Assembly (NCBI RefSeq): GCF_900167075.1
Contig: NZ_FUWH01000007.1
Location: 1-64,000, forward strand
Direction: 5' to 3'
DNA from: Sediminibacterium ginsengisoli
Lineage (GTDB): Bacteria; Bacteroidota; Bacteroidia; Chitinophagales; Chitinophagaceae
DNA length: 64,000 nt
In this document: piece by piece, positions 1-8,000 of the stretch
Layout: every line of letters begins with the position of its first letter
How positions within the stretch are numbered: position 1 is the stretch's first letter
The notes under the pieces: model-generated
The model's database searches: none
Told to the model about the DNA's origin: nothing
What the model saw: only the letters and a program-made list of their open reading frames with translations
Position numbers and translations under genes: made by a program

Positions 1-1382
1 TGCTGACTCTTTAAATAATTTGCAAGCATTGATGAGGTGTCAGCCCAATTCAACTTTGTATTCAGACGTGACTGAACATTCGTCAAAGAATCCAACATAT
101 GTTGCGTCTTCGCATAATTGCTCAGCATTTGCGCTGTATCTGCCTTATCCAGCTTCGTATTCATCCGTAACTGTACATCAGACAAAGAATCCAGGAAACG
201 CTGAACCCGCACATAATTCAACAGCATATTAGCTGTGTCCGATACATCCAGTTTAGCATTCAATCGCCCCTGCACATTCACCAGCGAATCCAGGAATGCC
301 TGGGATCGGATATAACTTCCAAATAAACCCGCTGTATCGCTTATATTGAATTTGTCATTCAGGCGATTCTGCATCGCAGCAAGTGAATCGAGCATACGCT
401 GCGCCTTCGCATAATTCACCAGCATATTAGCAGTATCGCTTACATTAAGTTTTCCATTCAGTGCTGCGGCTTTTAAATAACCGCTAAGCATTGCAGCTGT
501 ATCACTCGTACGAAGCAGCCCTGAAATAGAAGCTGCCCGCAGGTAACTCGCCAGCATCGCTGCTGTATCTGCTATATTCAGCTTCGCATCCAATGCTGTC
601 TTCCTGGCATAGCCATTCAGCATCGCTGCGGTATCTGATAATCGCAGATATTTATTCAGCATCGCTGCTGTATCCGTAATAAAAAGTATATCCGAAGCCG
701 GGATCTTGCGTAAAACACCGTTCAGTGTTGTTACTATCGAGTCTGATTTTAATCCATTCGACAGGTTAAGATTATTCAGGGTATTGATCGACGTTGGTTC
801 CCAAGCCTGATTTGTATTGTTCCACATCAGCACCTGGCCTGCCGCCGGAACAGCATTGGACAAATAACGTCCCATCAATCTGTTGGCATTCCACAATGCA
901 ACGGTATTATTAGCTGATATTGTAATCGTACCGCCGGTCTGCGCTACCGTAATGGTATTGTTCCCTGCATTCCCAGTGAGTGTGATAGCACCCACCTGGC
1001 CGTTCAAGGTGGTTACGCCATTTGCAAAGGAACCAAAAGTCGTCCACACACCACCCTGCCTTACATACAGTTTATCATCTGAAAAACTGTAGATCAGCAT
1101 ACCATTCACCGGACTCATGATAGCAGATGTATCCGGAATACGCGGAAGCAACAATGCCTTGTCTGCACCATCTATCTGCAGTGCCACGCTACCATTGATC
1201 ATAGTGGATGATCCGATGGCTACGCCGGCTGCATTCATGATATAATGACCGCGCATACGCAGCGTATCGGTGGCAATATGCTTACCGAGGTTATCCCCAA
1301 AGTTCTGCGCCTTTACGGTTAACCCGATTGAGAAAAGCATCACGATGCTAAGTAAAATGCGTCGGTGTATTGTTTTTCTCAT
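1..1382 (-). CDS. Secreted fibre-like protein with DTAxML repeats (partial, runs off left edge)
   Basis: Reading leftwards, 460 codons lie inside the window and the gene continues past base 1. I start it at 1382 because the product then opens with MRKTIHRRILL and a clean Sec signal peptide ending VKAQ. Two in-frame upstream ATGs (1409, 1427) would only add polar residues in front, and an in-frame stop lies just above 1427. The mature N-terminus has a block reading ALQIDGADKALLLPR, which I recall from many Bacteroidota fibre-like proteins. From residue 237 the chain is built of units starting Asp-Thr-Ala-x-Met-Leu, with the Asp at 237, 250, 272, 294, 316, 349, 382, 415 and 448. After the first step of 13 the spacing is 22 (three times) and then 33 (four times). 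Multiples of 11 suggest a hendecad coiled coil. It is probably a surface fibre or stalk; the C-terminus and any sorting domain are outside the window. Confidence 0.85.
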   Translation of the reverse strand, partial: MRKTIHRRILLSIVMLFSIGLTVKAQNFGDNLGKHIATDTLRMRGHYIMNAAGVAIGSSTMINGSVALQIDGADKALLLPRIPDTSAIMSPVNGMLIYSFSDDKLYVRQGGVWTTFGSFANGVTTLNGQVGAITLTGNAGNNTITVAQTGGTITISANNTVALWNANRLMGRYLSNAVPAAGQVLMWNNTNQAWEPTSINTLNNLNLSNGLKSDSIVTTLNGVLRKIPASDILFITDTAAMLNKYLRLSDTAAMLNGYARKTALDAKLNIADTAAMLASYLRAASISGLLRTSDTAAMLSGYLKAAALNGKLNVSDTANMLVNYAKAQRMLDSLAAMQNRLNDKFNISDTAGLFGSYIRSQAFLDSLVNVQGRLNAKLDVSDTANMLLNYVRVQRFLDSLSDVQLRMNTKLDKADTAQMLSNYAKTQHMLDSLTNVQSRLNTKLNWADTSSMLANYLKSQ

Positions 1383-1456
1383 ATTGTTTTTTATCGACCA
1401 GGATTTCATTTGCTTAAGCTTCAACATGCGTCGTTTTCAATCTGAAAACGATAATA

Positions 1457-2296
1457 TTATTTGATAACAACTACTTTGTACTGACTACCGAATACAGTTA
1501 CCGGCGCATCTGTATAATTTGCAAACCTTACAGATACTGTATCGTTCACCCCTATCCATGCATTGTATACAGACCAGTTGATATAATCTCCCTGTGCGGA
1601 AATAAGTACCGGATCTCCCTGCTTCACACCTGGCATCGGTATCCTTACCACAGATGTTGTATTCGGCTGAATATTCACCGACTGACCTGTGATCACGGAA
1701 AGATTCACATTCCTTACTTCTGTTACATTCACCTGCGCTGCCTGTGGTGTACGCCAGTTCACATTTCCAAGGCTATCCGTTACCAGGAAAGTATTAGGCG
1801 GACCAGCCTGTATGCTTGTATTCACATTGGTTACACTTGCATTACCTGCGTATAACGCGTATGGCACACTCCATAACTGGGTTGTGCCATAGTCCTGGTA
1901 GTTATCGGCTGCCACCCACCATGATGCAGGAATGGTGGGAGCGATCGCTACTTTTAGATTAAAGAAAAAAGGTCCGTTTGCCCATGGTACCTGGGCCAGA
2001 CTATTGAGCGGACTTGCCTGTGTTTTGGTGCCCTGACCGATGATGATGGTAAAAACGCCATCGTTATTAGATTGTACCTGGAAAGTCTCTTCCAGCATTA
2101 ATGTACCGCCAATAGCCGCTGTTTGAAAAATAGCACCTTTAACGTACACGGTTCTGTTCTTGGCTACATTACCCAACGGATCTTTTGCTACAGCCTGGAA
2201 ACTATATCCTGCAGGAGGCTGAGCCTGGGCAACAGCAGCTGCCAGCAAAAAAGCAACCATTAAAATGTTGCGAACGAGTGTAGATATGCACTTCAT
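1457..2296 (-). CDS. Secreted protein with N-terminal FQAVAKD-type module
   Basis: A 279-residue protein with a signal peptide (about residues 1-26, ending AVAQAQ). The mature start, PPAGYSFQAVAKDPLGN, matches a module common at the N-terminus of exported Bacteroidota proteins, often ones coupled to tail-fibre-like or T9SS surface proteins. The rest is beta-rich with no catalytic motif I recognise and no C-terminal sorting domain. It ends 74 bases before the DTAxML-repeat protein on the same strand, so the two are probably transcribed together and may form parts of one surface structure. Function unknown. Confidence 0.85.
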   Translation of the reverse strand: MKCISTLVRNILMVAFLLAAAVAQAQPPAGYSFQAVAKDPLGNVAKNRTVYVKGAIFQTAAIGGTLMLEETFQVQSNNDGVFTIIIGQGTKTQASPLNSLAQVPWANGPFFFNLKVAIAPTIPASWWVAADNYQDYGTTQLWSVPYALYAGNASVTNVNTSIQAGPPNTFLVTDSLGNVNWRTPQAAQVNVTEVRNVNLSVITGQSVNIQPNTTSVVRIPMPGVKQGDPVLISAQGDYINWSVYNAWIGVNDTVSVRFANYTDAPVTVFGSQYKVVVIK

Positions 2297-2320
2297 ATAA
2301 GCTGGATGTGATTAATATTT

Positions 2321-2401
2321 TTAAAATAGTTTTTCATAGGACAGGACTTAAAATGGTTTTTCACAGGACACGGCTTTTAAAAGTTTTTCATAGGACACCG
2401 G
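2321..2401. repeat. 27-bp tandem repeat, three copies
   Basis: Three back-to-back 27-base units occupy 2321-2347, 2348-2374 and 2375-2401. Units 1 and 2 agree at 23 of 27 bases, and unit 3 agrees with each at 20 of 27. The core gtttttcayaggaca starts at 2329, 2356 and 2383, exactly 27 apart. It lies between two minus-strand genes of the exported-protein run and is not inside a convincing CDS. Confidence 0.85.
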
Positions 2402-2445
2402 ATCCCGGGGTTATACATAAATTCTTTATTCTGATCATCGTCGCC

Positions 2446-2967
2446 TTACAGTTTGATCAACCGCAGGCTGTAACGTTTGTTCATCAGTTCGGCCATCACC
2501 GTATAAGTGCCGGCAGCATGTGCATTGAGGTTGATCATAAAACCTGCTTTCAATGCTGTCACTGACACCATCTGGTTCAATACTGTTTTTCCATCTGCAC
2601 TGATCACACGAACAAGGCAGGACAGCGATTCATCGATCGTTCCTTTGCACTGAAGGATACTCATACCTTTTGTCGGATTCGGATATACGGTTAATGAGAG
2701 ATCCACCGCAGCTACCGGCGGTATTTCCCTGCAGCTTTCACCGAATACGCCGCTTTTGATTTCACTGGTCATCAGCGTATTCACGCCACTTAAAACGCTC
2801 ACACATTTTCCTTTCCCGTCAAACACAATCGCTGCACCGCCGCTGGCAGTTACCGTATTGTCAGACATGCCCATAGAACCAAACGAGAAAGAGGTAAGCA
2901 GCTGCGACTTACCGGCTATCGTAAGCAGCAGCAGCACCACCATCATATATACACTCTTACAACGCAT
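2446..2967 (-). CDS. Small secreted protein with T9SS type A sorting domain
   Basis: A 173-residue product beginning MRCKSVYMMVVLLLLTIAG, a signal peptide. The first half is a small Gly/Ser-rich segment with two cysteines. The second half (from about residue 90) is a T9SS C-terminal sorting domain: LTVYPNPTKG, then a beta-sandwich pattern ending in a basic RLIKL tail. Such proteins cross the outer membrane by type IX secretion and are attached or released there. I use the ATG at 2967 because a longer reading would put 18 non-signal residues first. The start overlaps the end of the upstream lipoprotein gene by 11 bases, which implies translational coupling. Confidence 0.85.
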   Translation of the reverse strand: MRCKSVYMMVVLLLLTIAGKSQLLTSFSFGSMGMSDNTVTASGGAAIVFDGKGKCVSVLSGVNTLMTSEIKSGVFGESCREIPPVAAVDLSLTVYPNPTKGMSILQCKGTIDESLSCLVRVISADGKTVLNQMVSVTALKAGFMINLNAHAAGTYTVMAELMNKRYSLRLIKL

Positions 2968-3400
2968 AGTATACAGTTCTGATGGTTTTGCCGTTAGCGG
3001 TATATTCCACATCCATACCATTCCGGGTAAGGCTGTTGATGGTGAGATCGATCTTCACATCGCCTGTGGGGTTATTATTGATGACTTCGCTCAGAATGAT
3101 AACTGAAGGCAGGCTCCACTTTCCTTTATAGCCATCAGAATCCGTAAAAGTTCCGATATAAGACTGACCGGGAATGCGGGTATAGGTCTTGGTATAAGTG
3201 ATCTGGTCAACCGTGAGAGGTTTCTCCGTGCCGTTCTCGTATATTTTGCTGATACGCCATACCCTGTTACCGGCTTCACTGGTAAGGTAGGTCACGAGCA
3301 TATCTTCCGGTTTTACGGTTTCCGGTGTTTTGTTACATGCAGTGCCGAGCAGCAATAAACAGCAGAGAAGTATTCCTGTTATATTGATCGTTCTTTTCAT
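2957..3400 (-). CDS. Lipoprotein of unknown function
   Basis: A 147-residue product starting at the ATG at 3400, which puts a lipoprotein signal peptide first: MKRTINITG, a leucine-rich core, then the lipobox LGTAC with Cys at about residue 22. A longer in-frame ATG at 3442 would bury that signal. The mature part looks like a small lipocalin-like or immunoglobulin-like beta fold (repeated short strands, a GKWSLPS segment), but I cannot name the family. It is the first gene of the minus-strand exported run and overlaps the next gene by 11 bases. Confidence 0.8.
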   Translation of the reverse strand: MKRTINITGILLCCLLLLGTACNKTPETVKPEDMLVTYLTSEAGNRVWRISKIYENGTEKPLTVDQITYTKTYTRIPGQSYIGTFTDSDGYKGKWSLPSVIILSEVINNNPTGDVKIDLTINSLTRNGMDVEYTANGKTIRTVYYAL

Positions 3401-3766
3401 TGATTGAGTCCTGATAAATGCTTCGATGTTTGCTATCAGCAATAATGCTGGTGTGTGGTTTTTGAGCAGAGGATGATGAAGCTGTCAGGTAATGAAAGGT
3501 TGCATATAGCAGCCTCCATTCGCATGGAAGATTCGGATTGGATGATATCCGGTTTCTGGTAGGATTGGAAAAGGATTCACGGCTGCTTATAATTAAGCAA
3601 TGACCATGCGATGGCAATTTTACAGGATTGGACGATGGATGGAATGACAAATCATCATTCGTTCCGGGATGACTTTACAAAAGGGCCTTTGTGTAGGAAT
3701 TGGGAGGATGTTTAACACATCCTTGAATTGGATTGGTAGTAGTCTTGAGGGGAATTGGATTCTACT
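3401..3766 (-). other. Long 5' leader with clustered GGATTGG-like words
   Basis: This 366-base stretch between the promoter at 3770-3799 and the lipoprotein start has no convincing gene. On the plus strand it carries repeated GGATTGG or GGAATTGG words at 3535, 3562, 3625, 3696, 3725-3736 and 3751, so CCAATCC/CCAATTCC in the predicted transcript. No strong hairpin was found. It may be a regulatory leader or a decayed gene. Confidence 0.4.
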
Positions 3767-3769
3767 GAT

Positions 3770-3799
3770 CAAAAATAGGCGAAATCATTGAAACTGCAA
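3770..3799 (-). promoter_or_regulatory. Bacteroidota-type promoter (TTG-N19-TATTTTTG)
   Basis: On the minus strand, TTG (plus 3797-3799) is followed after exactly 19 bases by TATTTTTG (plus 3770-3777), a full match to the -33/-7 promoter of Bacteroidota primary sigma factor. Transcription would start near 3766 and run into the lipoprotein/T9SS operon with a leader of about 366 bases. Confidence 0.65.
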
Positions 3800-3820
3800 T
3801 ATTTCGGCCGTATATTTTAT

Positions 3821-3855
3821 AAAAACTGAGACCCCGTTTTTTTACGGGGTCTCAG
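3821..3855 (-). terminator. Rho-independent terminator of rpsL-rpsG
   Basis: A perfect 12-bp stem (3826-3837 with 3844-3855) and a 6-base loop, followed on the minus strand by five T. It lies 41 bases past the rpsG stop codon and points the same way. Confidence 0.9.
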
Positions 3856-3896
3856 TCAGATATATTCATTTCATCCGGACTTGCCGGCCTGAAGAA

Positions 3897-4364
3897 TTAA
3901 GCTTTGAAGTGTGAGAATGCCTTGTTCGCTTCAGCCATACGGTGAGTATCTTCTTTCTTTTTGAAAGCAGCGCCTTCACCTTTGCTTGCCGCGATGATTT
4001 CGTTAGCCAGCTTATCAGCCATAGTACGACCATTCCTTTCACGGCTGTAGCGGATCAACCACTTCATGCTCAGTGAAATCTTACGGTCTGCACGCACCTC
4101 TGAAGGAATCTGGAATGTTGCACCACCGATCCTGCGGCTGCGAACTTCTACAGCTGGTGTAACATTAGCTACCGCTTTTTTCCAGGTTTCATAACCATCT
4201 TCGCCTGTGATCTTGCTCACTTTATCTACTGCATCATAAAAAATGGTGATGGCAGTGCTCTTTTTACCTTGCCACATCAGGTTGTTGATGAAGCGGGTAA
4301 CCAGCTTATCGTTGAAACGTCCATCAGGAGCGAGGGGTAATTTCTTGGCTTGTGCTTTACGCAT
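3897..4364 (-). CDS. rpsG: 30S ribosomal protein S7
   Basis: A 155-residue protein, full length for S7, which nucleates assembly of the 30S head by binding the 3' domain of 16S rRNA. The start MRKAQAKK, the central SRRIGGATFQIPSEVR stretch and the RNGRTMADKLANEI block are the classic S7 signatures. It lies 29 bases after rpsL and is followed by a strong terminator, so the usual downstream fusA of the str operon is not here. Confidence 0.98.
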   Translation of the reverse strand: MRKAQAKKLPLAPDGRFNDKLVTRFINNLMWQGKKSTAITIFYDAVDKVSKITGEDGYETWKKAVANVTPAVEVRSRRIGGATFQIPSEVRADRKISLSMKWLIRYSRERNGRTMADKLANEIIAASKGEGAAFKKKEDTHRMAEANKAFSHFKA

Positions 4365-4393
4365 GAGATATACTAATTAACAGATTAACTTGA

Positions 4394-4774
4394 TTATTTT
4401 TTAGCCTTTTCTTTCTTGGTACCATATTTAGAACGGCTCTTCTTACGGTCTTTTACACCAGCAGTATCCAGGCTACCACGAACAATGTGGTAACGCACAC
4501 CCGGCAGATCCTTTACACGACCTCCGCGGATCAGTACGATTGAGTGCTCCTGCAGGTTGTGGCCTTCACCCGGAATGTAGGCGATTACCTCTACCTTGTT
4601 GGTCAAACGCACTTTCGCTACTTTACGCAGAGCTGAGTTTGGTTTTTTTGGAGTGGTAGTATACACCCTTGTGCAAACTCCACGACGCTGAGGACATGCA
4701 TCCAAAGCCCTTGATTTACTCTTAGCCCTGATAATTTCGCGGCCTTTTCTAACTAATTGCTGTATTGTAGGCAT
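4394..4774 (-). CDS. rpsL: 30S ribosomal protein S12
   Basis: A 126-residue S12, the decoding-centre protein of the small subunit. Diagnostic stretches are [20 protein letters not shown] and [13 protein letters not shown]. Lysines 43 and 44 and Lys88, the positions where streptomycin-resistance changes occur, are the wild-type residues, and Asp89 (the methylthiolation site in other bacteria) is present. First gene of a two-gene operon with rpsG, under the promoter at 4801-4830, with a leader of about 23 bases. Confidence 0.98.
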   Translation of the reverse strand: MPTIQQLVRKGREIIRAKSKSRALDACPQRRGVCTRVYTTTPKKPNSALRKVAKVRLTNKVEVIAYIPGEGHNLQEHSIVLIRGGRVKDLPGVRYHIVRGSLDTAGVKDRKKSRSKYGTKKEKAKK

Positions 4775-4800
4775 TCTAAACCATTTAAAATTTCGGACGG

Positions 4801-4830
4801 CAAAGGTAATGGCTGAAACTGAAAAACCAA
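4801..4830 (-). promoter_or_regulatory. Promoter of rpsL-rpsG (TTG-N19-TACCTTTG)
   Basis: Minus-strand TTG (plus 4828-4830), 19 bases, then TACCTTTG (plus 4801-4808) matches the Bacteroidota -33/-7 promoter exactly. It lies 27 bases upstream of the rpsL start. Confidence 0.75.
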
Positions 4831-5070
4831 AAAGTTTTAGAAAGTTTTCCGCTTTTTTTGGGGAAAACTATTAAAACAGCCTCAAATTACCCACCGCTGT
4901 TCATTTTTTGCCCGGCAAAGATACACTCCTTTTCTGGTTCTAGTACAAATACCTTTACCCCCACCCGTATTATTACCTGTTTTGATTTCCCCTCTTGTCC
5001 GGACGGACCCACCTCCCTTACTTTCGTTCCGCACAAACAGCAGGCTTTTTCTGTACTCAAAATGTAGATC

Positions 5071-8000
5071 ATGAAAAAGTTGCTTAGGATATGCCTGTTT
5101 TTCCCGGCTATCCTGTTTTTCTTCCGGATATTCGGTCAGGTCGCTCCTGTTCCCTACCCTGCCAGGAACGCCCTTTACCTGCAGGATTTTAACAGCCTGC
5201 CGGTTACCGGCTCATTTTCTTTGCCGCCAAAAGATGGAATTACCCTTTCCGCAGCTCCTGTTAATGCAGTGGCTGCAGCAGGCTGGCAGGCCTGTATGTT
5301 ATCCGGATCGGGCTCCAGTGCAGTTTTTACCACCGGAACCGGTTCTGCAACCACCAGTGCTGTCTATAGTTTTGGCAATAGCGGTAATACAGACCGGTCC
5401 CTCGGCACACTCGCATCCGGCACAGGTATCTATGCAATAGGGGTACTGTTCACCAACCAGACGGGTATAACACTCAACAGTATCACCGTTTCATTTTCGG
5501 CCCAGCAATGGCGGAAAGGTGGTTCCGGTAACAGGAACAGCTGGCAATGCAACTACAAAACAGGAATATTCACTGATATTCTTCAGCAGGGGCTTACCCG
5601 GATTCCGCAACTGGATTTTTATTCAGTTCATACAACTACCGGCGCCTTAACATTAAATGGCCGCTTACAGGAGAACCAGTTGTCGGTATCATTTACACTC
5701 ACCGGCATTACCTGGAAAAATGGAGAACAATTATTACTGCGCTGGGATGATACCGATGAAGCCGGCTCCGATGATGCCATGGCCATGGATCAATTCAGTT
5801 TTTCTGCAGACAAGGTTACAAGTCCGCCACTTATTGACACCGTTTTTGTTACTGACACCATACAGGATCAGGCAAGGATCACAATGCGCATTCATCCTAA
5901 TAATGCAAAAACAAACATCATTTTGTTTTATGATACCCTTGCTGATTTCCGCACAGTCAAAAATGTTGTACCGGCAGGTTCTCCCCTTTCCGAAGACAGC
6001 GGCACAACTTACCTTAATGCGGTTATTTCAGGATTACGGCCTGCCTGTCGTTATTTTATACGGGTCGCCGCTGGTAATATTGCAGGTACTGTGGCATCGC
6101 CGGTCAGTTCCTTTACTATTCCCGTACCATTGCCGGTCGTCAGTACACTTGCCCCTGTAGTTGTATCAGAACAATCTGCAATTGCAACAGGAATGCTGGT
6201 CGGCCAGCAGGCAGATATCACAGAAAAAGGCTTTGCTTGGTCTGTCAAAGCATTACCTCTTAATACGGACAATAAGGTTATCAGCAACAGTAATTATTCG
6301 CCTTTCACGCAGCAACTGTACGGTTTACCATCCGGTACACTCATTTACCTGCGCGCATTTGCCACAAACAATGCGGGGACAGGATATGGAAATACGGTAT
6401 CATTTTATACTAAAACGGTGGTGAGTTCTCTTATTGCAGGCAGTTCTAAAATTATTACGGAAGACAGCGCAACTTTTATATTGAATTTACTCCAGTCAGC
6501 CGGTGACTTGCAACCTGCTCATTTTTTTTTGCAGGGAGACGGAGACCTCACAGGTTATTCTATAAAAAGTATACGAAGGAGCGGAACAATTTATACGATA
6601 ACAGTTCTTACCGGTAATGGCAGCGGAACATTACGCCTGGTACTTCAGAACGATAACGATCTTACTCCCGGCATACAGAATATTCCATACACGGCAACCA
6701 GCAGCCTATACATTGATAAGTCTCCCCCAATTATCAGGTCTGTCAGTATCCGGGATACGGCCATGCGCGTTGGAGATGCCGTTATGGTGCGTATTTCTAC
6801 AGATCCGGATACAGACATCTTCAAACTGTCCGCAGGAAGCATCAATAATATTCAACTGGCTTCCTTTTCGAAGGTTAATGACAGTAGTTATACGGCTGTA
6901 ATAACAATTCTGAACGGCGGCAAAGACCTTGCCGCGGAAGACGATATTTCAGTCAGGGTCATTCTGAAAGATGCAGCAGGCAATTCGAGTATTCCTTATA
7001 CAACTTCGATCAAGCAACCCAATGATCCTGTCGATGCCAACAAGCCGTTTGTAGTTACCTGGGAAATTCCCGGCAATGGTGTATATAAAACAAACGATAC
7101 ATTGAACGTTGCACTGCGATTCAGTGAAGCGGTTTATGTGGATTCTGCAGGCGGGTTGCCATCAGTGCAGGTAACCATAGGATCAAGGATCAGAAATTGT
7201 ATTTACAGTTCAGGTTCCGGCTCCGATCGCATATGGTTCAGTTATCCGGTACAGGCCGGCGAGACAGCCCGGGATGGGATACGAATATACACCCCTTTTC
7301 TATTAAACGGCTCTGTAATTACAGATCTGGCGGGTAATCCGGGAGTATTAACCGTTCCCGGTGCAGGCATACAAAATAATATCCGGATCGATGCGGCAGC
7401 ACCTGCACCTTCCGGCGTAACTGTACCAGCAGAATCAACATACGGAAAAGCTAGCCTGGTTCATTTTACTGTCCAGTTTACAAAAGATGTTTTTGTTGAT
7501 ACCGGTACCGGCAAACCCTTTCTGCTTTTCACTGCGGGCGTATTTACGCGGCAGGCATTCTATACCGGTGGCAGCGGAACCGCTATACTGCGTTTTTCTT
7601 ATGAAGTGCAGCAAAATGATCTTGCTAAAAAAGGACTTTCACTTAATACAACATTGCAGCTGAACGGTTCTGTTATCCGTGATTCCATTGGCAATGCAGC
7701 AACACCCGTATTAAAAAATATCGCGCCTCTCAGCAAAGTGTATTTTGACGGTATCGGGCCTATTTTCCGGAATGTCTCACCGCAGCAGGTAAAAATATGT
7801 ACCGATACAAAAACAGTAGCTTTATCCGACTATCTTGAAACAACTGATGCCGAAAGTGGCGAACTTCTTACCTGGCGTGTTATTAATTTACCGCTTTATG
7901 GTCAGCTGACCGGCTTTGATGCGGCCAGAACGTCTCTTCCTAATAGTATTACCACACCTCTATCTGTTTATTATTTACCGTCAGCAAATGGTAATACGGA

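Noticed and set aside
1-660. Repeated sequence at the left edge as a possible CRISPR array
   Set aside because: The repeats are in-frame protein repeats (22- and 33-codon units) with no unique equal-length spacers.
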